From: JBFGCA01 sp041567315
GTDB taxonomy: Bacteria; Acidobacteriota; Thermoanaerobaculia; Multivoradales; JAHEKO01
Reading direction: 5' to 3'
Length of the DNA stretch: 29,762 nt
Assembly: GCA_041567315.1 (NCBI GenBank)
Contig: JBFGCA010000054.1
Span: 1 to 29,762 of the forward strand
The notes under the pieces are model-generated. The model made no database searches and was not told where the DNA came from. It worked only from the letters and a program-made list of their open reading frames with translations. Made by a program: the position numbers and the translations under genes. This document shows positions 1 through 7,606 of the stretch, one piece after another (position 1 is the first letter of the stretch; every line of letters starts with the position of its first letter).

Positions 1-47
1 CCCGCCACCACCGCCACCGCCACGAAGACCTTGAGAATCCTGGCCAC
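1..47 (-). CDS. 5' end of a probable secreted protein gene (truncated by window edge)
   Basis: Only about 15 codons are visible, running off the left edge. Read on the minus strand from a GTG at 45-47, the translation begins MARILKVFVAVAVVA. This is a short basic N-terminus followed by a hydrophobic run, as in a signal peptide. A GGAGGG ribosome-binding site lies just upstream (about 51-56), with short spacing. The function cannot be told. It is called because a good Shine-Dalgarno, a start and a signal-peptide-like sequence occur together. The alternative is chance, as the fragment is very short. Confidence 0.4.
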   Translation of the reverse strand, partial: MARILKVFVAVAVVA

Positions 48-150
48 GATCCCTCCGAGGCGGGCCGCCCCGCCCGCCCTATTGTCGCACCTGACTAAGA
101 GCTACGGCACAGGACCACGCCGGTTTCGATCCAACCGGGCTCCCGGCTGC

Positions 151-351
151 TCAAACACCGAGCCGGCGCAGCAAGACCACGATGCCGGCGAAGAGCAGCA
201 CGAAGAACGCCACCACCCCGGCCGACCATGCGATCGCGACTCGCCGGTTGGCCACCCGGGCGGCGATCAGGTACGCGCCGCCGGCGCTCAGCAGCGCGAA
301 GGTCACGAATAGCAGGAGTGCCAGCCGGTCCTCGGCGCCCGTCACGGCCAC
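151..351 (-). CDS. Small two-helix membrane protein, unknown function
   Basis: This is a predicted protein of about 66 residues with two hydrophobic helices (LALLLFVTFALLSAGGAYLI and IAWSAGVVAFFVLLFAGIVV) separated by a short basic loop (ARVANRRVA) and ending in a basic tail (LLRRLGV). The layout fits an inner-membrane helical hairpin. The frame stays open upstream to 438, but that would overlap the promoter and start of the divergent antitoxin gene. I therefore prefer one of the GTG codons at 349-351 or 343-345. Neither has a convincing ribosome-binding site. I do not recognise the family. Confidence 0.5.
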   Translation of the reverse strand: MAVTGAEDRLALLLFVTFALLSAGGAYLIAARVANRRVAIAWSAGVVAFFVLLFAGIVVLLRRLGV

Positions 352-390
352 CAGGTTAGGCGGATCGCCGGCTCCCGGCAACGAGATCCG

Positions 391-421
391 TCTTGTATTT
401 CGAGAAAGTATCTTGTATGCT
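391..421 (+). promoter_or_regulatory. Promoter and likely autoregulatory operator of the vapBC pair
   Basis: A -35-like TTGTAT (393-398), a 17-base spacer and a -10-like TATGCT (416-421) end six bases before the antitoxin ATG at 428. Transcription would start at or next to the start codon, giving a leaderless mRNA. No Shine-Dalgarno is visible, which agrees. The octamer TCTTGTAT occurs twice as a direct repeat (391-398 and 411-418) with a 20-base period, about two helical turns, overlapping both promoter boxes. This is a plausible binding site for the AbrB-fold antitoxin. The block is AT-rich against a very GC-rich background. Confidence 0.5.
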
Positions 422-427
422 CCTGCC

Positions 428-649
428 ATGAAGACCACAGTTTCATCGCGCGGCCAGACCGTGGTGCCGGCCAGGATCCGCCGCGCTCATCACATCGAGC
501 CCGCTACCCGCCTGGAGTGGATCGACGACGGGCAGACGATCCGGGTGGTGCCGATCCCGGCCGATCCGGTCGGGGCGGCCCTCGGGTCGACCCGGGGCCT
601 GCGTGAGGAGCTGATCCGGGAGCGGGAGCGGGAGCGCCGGGTTGGCTGA
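428..649 (+). CDS. vapB: AbrB/MazE-fold antitoxin (VapB type)
   Basis: A 73-residue protein. The N-terminal half (MKTTVSSRGQTVVPARIRRA) matches the swapped-hairpin SpoVT/AbrB DNA-binding fold, with the usual SSRGQ(I/V)xxPxxIR pattern. It continues with a strand-rich segment (LEWIDDGQTIRVVPIP). The C-terminus is charged (RERERERR) and would be the toxin-binding tail. The stop codon overlaps the following PIN toxin gene by 8 bases, the usual antitoxin-first order. In this family the antitoxin neutralises the RNase and represses its own promoter. The direct repeats at 391-418 would be the operator. The start ATG at 428 is chosen because AbrB homology begins there. Confidence 0.85.
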   Translation: MKTTVSSRGQTVVPARIRRAHHIEPATRLEWIDDGQTIRVVPIPADPVGAALGSTRGLREELIRERERERRVG

Positions 650-1052
650 GCGCTTCCTGCTCGACACCTCGGCGATCTTCACCTACACCGACCAGGAAGA
701 CGGTTTCGAGGTCGTCCGCGACCTTCTTGTTCGGGCCACCGGCGGCCTTTGCGAGCTGCAGGTGGCGACGATCACCCTGACGGAGCTGTACTACGTCGCG
801 CTTCGCGACCAGGGCGAAGACGGAGCGGTGCGGCTTTTGGGCCTGGTCAAAGCGTGGCCGCTCTCCTGGGTGCCCGCCGACGAGCGGACCCTGCTGCTGG
901 CCGGTCACCTCAAGGCCTCCCATCGGCTGTCGCTTGCCGACTCCCTCATCGCCGCCACCGCGATCCTGCGAGGCGCTATCCTCGTCCACAAGGATCCCGA
1001 GTTGACGTCGCTCCGCAGGGAGCTGGAGCTGCTCGACCTGCCCTTCAAGTGA
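642..1052 (+). CDS. vapC: PIN-domain ribonuclease toxin (VapC type)
   Basis: A 136-residue protein, the normal length for a single PIN domain, starting at a TTG that overlaps the antitoxin gene. The acidic metal-binding residues of PIN nucleases are visible: D8 in LLDTSAI, E48 in TLTELYY, D100 in SLADSLIAATA and D118 in HKDPEL. VapC proteins are Mg-dependent endoribonucleases, often cleaving tRNA or rRNA, held inactive by the cognate antitoxin. The target here cannot be inferred. All four acidic positions are intact, so the toxin looks functional. No other plausible start lies near the beginning of the domain. Confidence 0.88.
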   Translation: MAERFLLDTSAIFTYTDQEDGFEVVRDLLVRATGGLCELQVATITLTELYYVALRDQGEDGAVRLLGLVKAWPLSWVPADERTLLLAGHLKASHRLSLADSLIAATAILRGAILVHKDPELTSLRRELELLDLPFK

Positions 1053-1142
1053 ACGCCGCCGCCTAGAACCCACCGCTGCTGGTGGTCTCGAACATCGACC
1101 GCATCGTCGCCCGCACCAACTTCACCGGCACCCCGCTGGCGA

Positions 1143-1253
1143 CCCCGGAAGCTGGACGAGCGGGTCGCCGCGGCCTACGGCGGGCCAGCCTGGGGGGACG
1201 AGGAGATCCGGGAGCGGCTGCTGGCGCTCAACCTCGAACGGGCTCGGAGCTGA
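1143..1253 (+). pseudogene. C-terminal remnant of a DNA methyltransferase-like gene
   Basis: One frame (ending at TGA 1251-1253) reads RKLDERVAAAYG, GDEEIRERLLALN and LERARS. This resembles the conserved C-terminal tail of large restriction-modification methylases, whose ends commonly read like LDxAVxAAYGW...EEILxRLLALNxERA. There is no start codon and no catalytic part upstream. The preceding bases in this frame are not recognisable, so it is a fragment of about 37 codons. It lies between the vapBC pair and the GH19 gene and suggests past loss or exchange of a defence gene here. The assignment rests on remembered family motifs and a short stretch. Confidence 0.45.
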
Positions 1254-1285
1254 GTCGCGCTACCATCGGGCCAGGAGGTGTCGGG

Positions 1286-2077
1286 ATGAGCTGCATTGTG
1301 GGGAGCGTGGGGCCGTTCAGGCGAAACGACTTCGTGGACGTCAAGATGGTGCAGACGCTGTTCAATCTGAACCGGCACCGGTTCAGCTCGCCGGTGCCGC
1401 GGAAGCTGGAGGTCGACGGGCTGGCGGGGAGGTTGACGTTCAGCGCCCTCGAGCGGTTCGAGACGGCGGTGCTCGGACGAACACGATCGCATTCGACGGT
1501 GACGCCGGACGATCCCACCTCTCGCGAGCTGGTGGCGGGGCAGGAGACGGGCTTGTCGTTGCTGAAGCTGACCGCCATCATGCCGCACGCCCTGCCGAAG
1601 CGGGTCGAGCTGTTCTTCCAGCCACTGGTCGACGCCATGGCCGCCTACGGCATCGACACCAATCTCCGCCGGGCGCACTTCCTGGCCCAGATCGGGCACG
1701 AGAGCGGCTCGCTGCGCTTTACCGAGGAGCTGGCCGACGGCTCGGCCTACGAGGGGCGGACGGACCTCGGCAACACCCAGCCCGGCGACGGCAAGCGGTT
1801 CAAGGGGCGGGGGCTGATCCAGCTCACCGGGCGCGCCAACTACCAGGAGTACAGCAACGACACCGGGATCGACTACGTCGCCCAGCCGCGGCTGCTGGCC
1901 ACCGACCCCGAGGTGGCGGCCGACGTCGCCGGCTGGTTCTGGGCCAAGCGCGGGCTCAACGCGTTGGCCGACGCCGACGACGTGCGCTCGGTGACCCGGC
2001 GCATCAACGGCGGGTTCAACGGCCTCGACGACCGGGTCGCGTTCCTGCGGCGCGCCAAGTGCCTGCTCGGGCTGTAG
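1286..2077 (+). CDS. GH19-type lytic enzyme (chitinase/endolysin-like) with N-terminal peptidoglycan-binding-like domain
   Basis: A 263-residue protein from an ATG preceded by AGGAGGTG (1273-1280). Residues 1-65 (VGSVGPFRRND, DVKMVQTLFN, LEVDGLAGRLT) look like the peptidoglycan-binding-type repeat found ahead of lytic domains. Residues about 100-263 form a lysozyme-like GH19 domain. E139 in AQIGHESGSL is the likely general acid and E147/E148 the second acid. KGRGLIQLTGRANY (173-186) and the C-terminal RRINGG segment are family signatures. There is no signal peptide, so export would need a holin or a specialised secretion system, or the protein acts inside the cell. The domain pairing resembles type VI secretion cell-wall effectors and phage lysins, but no neighbour decides between these. 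Confidence 0.85.
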   Translation: MSCIVGSVGPFRRNDFVDVKMVQTLFNLNRHRFSSPVPRKLEVDGLAGRLTFSALERFETAVLGRTRSHSTVTPDDPTSRELVAGQETGLSLLKLTAIMPHALPKRVELFFQPLVDAMAAYGIDTNLRRAHFLAQIGHESGSLRFTEELADGSAYEGRTDLGNTQPGDGKRFKGRGLIQLTGRANYQEYSNDTGIDYVAQPRLLATDPEVAADVAGWFWAKRGLNALADADDVRSVTRRINGGFNGLDDRVAFLRRAKCLLGL

Positions 2078-2967
2078 TGGTCTGCGCAGGAGGCCCGGAG
2101 GATCGGGTAGAAGGAGCCAGGGGCGGCCAGGGCCGCAGCGGGACTGGACCGCCTGGACGAGGCCGCCGCCTACGCCTTCGCAGCGGGCGGCCCGGCTGGA
2201 CATGGGCTTCGTTGGCCTTGGCAGTGCTGTGGGCTGGTTGCGGCGGGCCGGCGGAGCGGCCGGACGATGTCGAGGCCGAAACCCCTGGCGGCGCGGCGGA
2301 GGAGGAAGGCGTGTTCCCCGATCCCGGGTCGACCGAGCCGGCCGGTCCCGCACCCGGGGTGGCCGACGAACCGCCGTCCGCCAGCGCTGCCCCCGCGCCC
2401 AGCGAGCTTCGGCTCTACCGGGCACCGCTCCACGACGGCGGTCCCGAGTTGGAGATCCGCGTTCTCGGCGAGCCGGCGGGCGGCGGGCAGGAGCACGCGG
2501 TGCGTGCCCTCGAGCTGCGGCGCACTGGCGAGCCGGAGCCGTTCCAGGTCCTCGCCGGGCTGGAAGACACGCTGGTTCTCGCCGAGGGCCGCGAGGGAGT
2601 CGAGCTCCTCGACCTCGATTTCGACGGCTGGGCCGACCTCCGCGTGCTGGCCGAGGCTCCGCCGGGGCCCAACGTCACCTGGCGCCACTGGCTCTACGAC
2701 CCGGCCACCGAAATCTTCCTACCCAGCCCGGCTCTCGACGCCCTCCCCTCCCCGCGACCCGACCCCGAGTCGCAACGCCTGGTCTCGACCTGGCGGGACG
2801 GCGCCACCCGCTACGGCACCGACTTCTACGAGATGGCCGGCCGCCAGCCGCGCCTGGTCCGCCGCGAGGTCAAGGAGTACACCGAGCCCGGCGCCTACCG
2901 GCTCGAGATCTCGGAGCGCGTCGACGGCAGGATGCAGGTGACCCGCCGCGAGACGGTCCGCGAGTAG
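2059..2967 (+). CDS. Probable lipoprotein, XAC2610-like / unknown function
   Basis: The reading frame opens at a GTG at 2059 (overlapping the GH19 gene) or a GTG at 2077; neither is well supported. A basic stretch leads into ASLALAVLWAGCGG, a lipobox with the lipidated Cys followed by a low-complexity acidic, Pro/Ala/Gly-rich linker. The folded part (LRLYRAPLHDGGPELEIR onward) includes LDLDFDGWADLRV and a WRHWLYDPATEIF segment. This resembles proteins annotated XAC2610-related or FG-GAP-like beta proteins. It probably sits in the outer membrane facing the periplasm or the surface. The function is unknown. The frame is clearly coding, but the exact start is uncertain because there is no ATG upstream of the signal peptide. 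Confidence 0.7.
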   Translation: MPARAVVVCAGGPEDRVEGARGGQGRSGTGPPGRGRRLRLRSGRPGWTWASLALAVLWAGCGGPAERPDDVEAETPGGAAEEEGVFPDPGSTEPAGPAPGVADEPPSASAAPAPSELRLYRAPLHDGGPELEIRVLGEPAGGGQEHAVRALELRRTGEPEPFQVLAGLEDTLVLAEGREGVELLDLDFDGWADLRVLAEAPPGPNVTWRHWLYDPATEIFLPSPALDALPSPRPDPESQRLVSTWRDGATRYGTDFYEMAGRQPRLVRREVKEYTEPGAYRLEISERVDGRMQVTRRETVRE

Positions 2968-2985
2968 GCGAGGGCTCGCCGAGCC

Positions 2986-3771
2986 TCAGGCCGCCCGCTC
3001 GGTGCCGAGCCGGGCGTAGGCCTCGGCCTCGGTCGCGACCTCGTAGGCCTGCTGGTCGACGATCACGTACTTCCAGGCGAGCTGGGGGGCGCGGGCCAGG
3101 TCCTCGGGGGTGGCGGCGAGCAGGGTGCGGTCGGTGACCTGGGCCGGCGGGTCCTTGCGGAACAGCACCTGGGCGAGGCGCCCGGCCGGCAGCTCGCCCT
3201 GCTTGATCTGGCGGCGCACCGCCTCGTAGAAGCCGTACTGCACGAAGCCGCTGCAGATGAACTGGCTGGGCACCTGCCACTCGCGCTCGAAGGCGGTGTC
3301 GAGGGTCTTCTCGAGGCCGCGGAACCGCTGCTGGACGCCGAACAGGAAGCGGCTGATCAGGGTGCGGACGATGTACCAGATGGTGCCGTAGTCGTACTCG
3401 GCCTTGATGAAGTCGAGCATGCACCCGCGCACCAGCCGCTGGAGCGCGCTGCCGTTCTCGCCACCGGTGAACCACTCCTCGTCGAGCCGCTTGACGGCGA
3501 CGTCGTACTTCTTGGACTGCTCCTCGACGTAGTGCTTGAGGTCGGTGATGTCGACGCCGCCCGAAACCGACTCGATGAGGAAGGTGTTGTTGAAGCCCTG
3601 GTCGCGGTTGGGGATGACGAAGACCAGCGCCGCGTGGCTGAACTCGCTCCGCGTCCACCAGCGGATCAGCTTCGAGGACAGCTTCTTGCCGCGGCACAGG
3701 ACGACGTCGGCCCGCATCAGCCGGTCCTGGGCCAGGAACTCTTCGACGGGGATGCCCTGGGGCTCGCTCAT
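2986..3771 (-). CDS. Permuted NlpC/P60-type (YiiX/C92-like) papain-fold protein
   Basis: A 261-residue cytoplasmic-looking protein with a strong upstream AGGAGGAG site. SEFSHAALV (42-50, with H46) and FICSGFVQ (171-178, with C173), in His-before-Cys order, mark the circularly permuted NlpC/P60 papain-like fold seen in YiiX/YaeF proteins. Supporting segments are ADVVLCRGK (21-29), the conserved acidic segment IESVSGGV (66-73) and AEYDYG (124-129). Known members act on peptide, amide or lipid substrates, and some are lipid hydrolases or acyltransferases. Which applies here cannot be told. No signal peptide is seen. It converges on the upstream lipoprotein gene with only 18 bases between the stops. 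Confidence 0.8.
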   Translation of the reverse strand: MSEPQGIPVEEFLAQDRLMRADVVLCRGKKLSSKLIRWWTRSEFSHAALVFVIPNRDQGFNNTFLIESVSGGVDITDLKHYVEEQSKKYDVAVKRLDEEWFTGGENGSALQRLVRGCMLDFIKAEYDYGTIWYIVRTLISRFLFGVQQRFRGLEKTLDTAFEREWQVPSQFICSGFVQYGFYEAVRRQIKQGELPAGRLAQVLFRKDPPAQVTDRTLLAATPEDLARAPQLAWKYVIVDQQAYEVATEAEAYARLGTERAA

Positions 3772-3796
3772 CGTCTCCTCCTCTTTTCCGAACCTG

Positions 3797-4369
3797 CTAT
3801 TCGAGGACCACCCGGTGGGTCGCGCCGGCGGCGACGGTCAGGCGCCGCTGCCAGGAGCGGCCGTCGGCGGTCGAGGCGTGGACGGTCCAGGTTCCGGCCG
3901 GCAGGCCCTCGATGGTGCGGCCGAACCCCAACCGCCACCGGCTCTGGAGCTGGCCGCCCCAGTCCGGTTCCTGGAACCGAGTGCCGTCGTCGGCCCGCAC
4001 CTCTACGGTCACCAGCCCGGCGTCGTCGTAGACGCCGACGCCGGGGGCGGTGAGGGAGTAGCCGCCGTCGGCCGCGGCACGGGCTCTTGCCACCGGCGCC
4101 GGCAGCGCCCTGCCGTCGAGCGCCAGCCGCGCCCGCTCGTAGTCGGTGACCTGGGGGAGCAGGACCACGCGCACGCTGGAGGCCGCCACGCCATCCGGCG
4201 TCGCCACCCGGCCCGAGACCACCGGCCCGGAGGCGCCGGCGCCCGGAGGGACTGGCGTCGCGGCCACCGCCGACGCCGGTGCCCGGGCCGGCCACACCAA
4301 GGGCACCGCCGCGGCGACGGCGGCGAAACACCAGACGGCCAACGATCCGCGCATTCCTACTACCGCCAT
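3797..4369 (-). CDS. Secreted beta-sandwich protein (carboxypeptidase-regulatory-like)
   Basis: A protein of up to 190 residues with an N-terminal hydrophobic segment (LAVWCFAAVAAAVPLVW), most likely a signal peptide cut near PASAVAA. The mature part has VSGRVATPDG and GLPAGTWTVHAS motifs, typical of carboxypeptidase-regulatory-like or Cna-B-like beta-sandwich domains. These usually act as binding or spacer modules. No enzyme domain is attached, so it may be a free-standing periplasmic or surface module. The ATG at 4367-4369 gives the longest form. The ATG at 4352-4354 (start MRGSLAV) has a slightly better upstream purine run and is a reasonable alternative. Confidence 0.7.
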   Translation of the reverse strand: MAVVGMRGSLAVWCFAAVAAAVPLVWPARAPASAVAATPVPPGAGASGPVVSGRVATPDGVAASSVRVVLLPQVTDYERARLALDGRALPAPVARARAAADGGYSLTAPGVGVYDDAGLVTVEVRADDGTRFQEPDWGGQLQSRWRLGFGRTIEGLPAGTWTVHASTADGRSWQRRLTVAAGATHRVVLE

Positions 4370-4438
4370 TTTAGATCAACCCCCTTCGCGAGGCCGAGCG
4401 TCGTGGCGAGGAGTCGTTACGCGCAGGCGGCGGCCCGT

Positions 4439-4467
4439 TTGCGGGCAGCGCGACCCTCCCTTACAAT
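4439..4467 (+). promoter_or_regulatory. Candidate sigma-70-type promoter for the beta-helix gene
   Basis: TTGCGG (4439-4444), a 17-base spacer and TACAAT (4462-4467) form a good -35/-10 pair in the divergent gap between the secreted beta-sandwich gene and the beta-helix gene. It would give a leader of about 80 nt before the ATG at 4554. The TACAAT stands out against very GC-rich surroundings. This is sequence matching only. Confidence 0.45.
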
Positions 4468-4553
4468 CGCCTTTCTCCCAGCTCGACAACAATCAATCAG
4501 CGTCGGTGGGGCGGCGACGACCCGGTCGGCGTGCTTTGGAAAGGAGATTTCTA

Positions 4554-5683
4554 ATGTTTAGAAATCGTTGGATCTTCGTGGCCCCGATCGTGGTGGCGCC
4601 GCTGTGTCTGGCGTTCATGCCGCCGCCCTTCCCGCTCGTCTTCCGGCGCCGCGTCCCGAGGCCGCCGCGCCGGCCGGCGGCCGCGACCTCCAGACCCCGC
4701 CGGAGCCGATCCCCGGACAGGTCCCGGGAGTGGTCACGGTGAGGTGCGATCTCGGACAGACGATCTCCCAGGCGCTCAAGAGACCACGCGACCCGCTGGT
4801 CATCGAGGTCAGCGGCTTCTGCGACGAGGACGTCGACGTGCGCCGCGACAACGTCACCATTCGCGGCACCGACCCGGCGACCGACGGCGTGCGCGGCGCC
4901 GGCACCGGCCTCAACAACTTCGACGGGGTGATCGAGATCCGCGGCGCCCGCAACGTGAGTCTCGAGAACCTGACGATCCGCGACGGCAACGCCGCCGGCG
5001 TCGCCGTCAACTATGCGACCAACGTCTCCATCGACAACTGCCAGATCGTGGACAACGCGACCCACGCGATCTCGGCCGCCTACAGCCTCCTGATCGCGGT
5101 CAGCGACAGCACTCTGGCCAACCCCGGCCGCGGCATCTCGGCCTTCGCCACCAACCTGGTCTCGTGCACCAACTGCGAGATCGACGCCGGCGGCTTCGGG
5201 GTGCTGGCCGCCGAATCGTCGCTGGTCAGCGTCCAGGACTCCACGCTGACCTCCGCCAATACGCCGCTGGTCGCGCTGCTGGGCGGCAGCGAGATCGACG
5301 TGGTCGGCTCGACCGTCGTGGCCACCGGGTTCTTCGGGATGATCGCCTCGGACTTCGGCCAGATCATCCTCTTCGACAGCGACGTCTCGGGGGTGCTGGT
5401 GAGCCAGGCCGAGTCGGAGATCCTGTTCCAGAACACCATCCACTCCTCGAACCCGTTCGGTTTCAACATCGTCGACCTGCAGGGGATGATCTCGCTCGAC
5501 AGCGTGGTCGAAGGGGTGGCTCCCTCCAAGCTCACCGGCTCGACCTTCATCGACAACTTCGCCAACGTCACCGTGCGGTTCTCGAGCACGGTCGACGGCG
5601 ACCTGCTGTGTTTCGGGGGCGGCGACGCCTACTGCGACGTGCCCGCCAACGTCAGCGGGGTGTCGACCTGCCTGCAGTGCTGA
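4554..5683 (+). pseudogene. Secreted right-handed beta-helix protein, split by an apparent frameshift
   Basis: A GGAAAGGAG site precedes ATG 4554, which begins MFRNRWIFVAPIVVAPLCLA, an obvious signal peptide. That frame soon degenerates into Arg/Pro-rich sequence. The convincing mature protein lies in another frame (from about residue LQTPPEPIPGQVPG to the stop at 5681-5683), with no credible start or secretion signal of its own. The mature part holds repeated N-x-S/T-I-x-(D/N) rungs (NVTIRGTD, NVSLENLTIRDGN, NVSIDNCQIVDN) of a parallel beta-helix, as in pectate-lyase-like or NosD-like repeats. It has a Cys-rich C-terminus (STCLQC). Joining the frames needs one extra base, or a -1 shift, between about 4620 and 4690. 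This is a sequencing error, a real mutation or, less likely, programmed frameshifting. Confidence 0.7.
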
Positions 5684-5706
5684 GCGGCGGCGCCACGTAG
5701 AGCGCC

Positions 5707-5740
5707 CGAGCGGCGGCCGGGGCCTCCCGGCCGCCGCTCG
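5707..5740. terminator. Bidirectional hairpin terminator between convergent genes
   Basis: A perfect 14-bp inverted repeat (5707-5720 with 5727-5740) with a six-base loop lies between the stop of the beta-helix gene (+) and the stop of modC (-). Being symmetric, it could terminate both. There is no long T run (only TTCTCC on the plus side), as is common in high-GC genomes. Confidence 0.65.
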
Positions 5741-5816
5741 TTCTCCGGCCCGCGCCGCTCGGCTGCCGGCGACCGGCTACCGGAAAGCGGCTGCCGGCCG
5801 TCGGAGTCCACGGCGC

Positions 5817-6938
5817 TCAGCCGGCCGGCGCCGCGCCCTCGTAGAGCCGGCACGAGGTGGCCTTGATCACCAGATAGACCCGCTCGCCGGGGCCCAGGCC
5901 CAGCTCGCGCGGCGTCATCTCGGCCACCTCGACGACCACCGGCGCCACCCCCGGACCGAGGGCCGCGGTGACCAGCCAGCGGCCGGCGACCGCCCGCAGC
6001 TCGACCACCTCGGCAGGCAGGACGTTGCGGGCCGAGAGGCCGCGCGGCGGCTCGCGGGCGATCAGGATCTCGTGCGCCGGGATGCCGACCAGGACCTCGC
6101 TCCCCGCCGGTCCGCGGCCGGCGACGGTGCGCAGCTCGACGGGCTCGGCGCCGGAGCCCAGCAGCACCGTCCGCAGACCCTCGGCGGTCCCCGCCAGCCG
6201 CCCCACCAGCACGTTCTCGAAACCCTCGGCCTCGGCCAGCGGGAACACCTCGGGGTCGGTCAGCACCCGCTGCGGCTCGCCGCGGGCGATCGCCCGGCCT
6301 TCGCGCAGCACGATCAGCTCGTCGCCCAGCGCCTGCGCCTCGATGGGGTCGTGGGAGACGAAGAGCATCGGCACCGTCAGCTCGGCCCGCACCCGGCGCA
6401 GGAACGGCAGCAGCCGCCGGCGGAGGGGCAGGTCGAGGGCCGCCAGCGGTTCGTCGAGCAGCAGCAGGCGCGGCGCCGAGCACAGCGCCCGGCCGAGCGC
6501 CACCCGCTGGCGCTCGCCCCCCGACAGCGTGTCGACCGAGCGTCCCAGCAGCGGGGTCAGCTCGAGCAGCCGGGCCACCGTGGCGAGGGTCTCTTCGCGC
6601 GGCGGACCGGATCCGCGCGGCCGGCGCGCCGCCAGCAGGTTGCCCCTGACGTCGAGGTGGGGAAAGAGCAGGCCGTCCTGGGGCACGTAGCCGACCCGGC
6701 GCCGCTCGGGCGGGCGGCGGCGACCGGCCGCGCTGTCGAGCCAGGTGTCGCCGCCGAAGCGCACGACCCCCCGGGCCGCCGGCCGCAGCCCGGCGATCGC
6801 CTCGAGCAGGCTGCTCTTGCCGGCGCCGGAGGGGCCGAAGATGCCGGTCACCGGGCGCCGGCTGGCGAACCCGACCGCGAGCTCGAAGCGGTCGAGCGGC
6901 AGCCGCAGGTCGACCTCGAGGGCCGGCAGGTCGCTCAT
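5817..6938 (-). CDS. modC: Molybdate ABC transporter ATP-binding protein ModC
   Basis: A 373-residue ATPase that powers molybdate (or tungstate) uptake through ModB. Walker A is GPSGAGKSS (35-43), the Q-loop Q87, the signature LSGGERQ (138-144), Walker B LLLLDEP (158-164) and the H-loop His H196. The C-terminal region after about 230 contains TOBE/Mop-like oxyanion-binding segments (LSARNVLPAEVVEL), typical of ModC. The start ATG overlaps the modB stop by 4 bases (6935-6938), so it is translationally coupled. It is the last gene of the operon and is followed by the symmetric terminator. PotA-like or CysA-like function is unlikely given the ModA/ModB neighbours. Confidence 0.93.
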   Translation of the reverse strand: MSDLPALEVDLRLPLDRFELAVGFASRRPVTGIFGPSGAGKSSLLEAIAGLRPAARGVVRFGGDTWLDSAAGRRRPPERRRVGYVPQDGLLFPHLDVRGNLLAARRPRGSGPPREETLATVARLLELTPLLGRSVDTLSGGERQRVALGRALCSAPRLLLLDEPLAALDLPLRRRLLPFLRRVRAELTVPMLFVSHDPIEAQALGDELIVLREGRAIARGEPQRVLTDPEVFPLAEAEGFENVLVGRLAGTAEGLRTVLLGSGAEPVELRTVAGRGPAGSEVLVGIPAHEILIAREPPRGLSARNVLPAEVVELRAVAGRWLVTAALGPGVAPVVVEVAEMTPRELGLGPGERVYLVIKATSCRLYEGAAPAG

Positions 6939-7606
6939 CGGCGGCCCTCGCGATCGGGGGCCAGCAGCTCGGCGCCGAGGATGGCGACAAAGCCCACCAC
7001 CAGCGCGATCAGCATCAGCCGGCCGGCGCGCGCCGCGTCGCCGACCTGCTGGGCGGCGAAGATGGCCGAGGCCAGGGTCTGGGTGCGGCCGGGGATGTTG
7101 CCGGCCACCGTCACCGTCGCCCCGAACTCGCCCAGCGCCCGGGTGAAGCCGAGGATGGCGCCGGCGGTGAGGCCGCGGGCCGCCAGTGGCAGGGTGAAGC
7201 GGCAGAAGGTGGCGACGCGGCCGTGCCCCAGGGTGCGGGCCATGGCCTCGAGCCGCGGGTCGATGGCCTCGAAGGTGACCCTGGCGGTGCGCGCCACCAG
7301 CGGGATCGACATGGCGCCGGCCGCCACCACCGCCGCCTTCCAGGTCAGCAGGACGCCGAGGTCGAAGCCCAGCGCCTCGCGACCCAGCGGCCCGTCGACC
7401 GCCAGCAGCCGCAGCAGCAGGAAGCCGACCGCCGTGGGCGGCAGCACCAGCGGCAGCCCGACCAGCGCCGACAGCACCCGCCGGCCGGGAAACCGGTAGC
7501 GGGCCAGCGCGTAGCCCAGCAGGGTGGCGGGCACCACCACCAGCGCGGTGGCGGTGGCGGCCACCTTGAGGGTCAGCAGCAGGACGGGGAGCAGCTCGGG
7601 CATCAT
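6935..7606 (-). CDS. modB: Molybdate ABC transporter permease ModB
   Basis: A 223-residue integral membrane protein, the normal ModB length, with about five hydrophobic helices starting at LLPVLLLTLKVAATATALVV. The ATPase-docking EAA loop is visible at EAMARTLGHGRVATFCRFTL (120-139). LVLPPTAVGFLLL and the GFTRALGEFGATVTVAGNIP segment are characteristic of ModB. It forms the membrane channel for molybdate received from ModA. It overlaps modA by 4 bases upstream and modC by 4 bases downstream. Two consecutive ATGs (7604-7606, 7601-7603) are possible starts; the first gives the ATGA overlap. Confidence 0.93.
   Translation of the reverse strand: MMPELLPVLLLTLKVAATATALVVVPATLLGYALARYRFPGRRVLSALVGLPLVLPPTAVGFLLLRLLAVDGPLGREALGFDLGVLLTWKAAVVAAGAMSIPLVARTARVTFEAIDPRLEAMARTLGHGRVATFCRFTLPLAARGLTAGAILGFTRALGEFGATVTVAGNIPGRTQTLASAIFAAQQVGDAARAGRLMLIALVVGFVAILGAELLAPDREGRR

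Noticed and set aside
1175..2425. A 416-residue minus-strand frame opposite the GH19 gene
   Set aside because: Composition (Arg/Pro/Gly/Gln-rich) and lack of motifs mark it as the antisense shadow of the GH19 and lipoprotein genes.
2968..2985. Terminator between the convergent lipoprotein and YiiX-like genes
   Set aside because: A six-base stem with a one-base loop (GGCTCG/CGAGCC) is too small to form, and the gap is only 18 bases.
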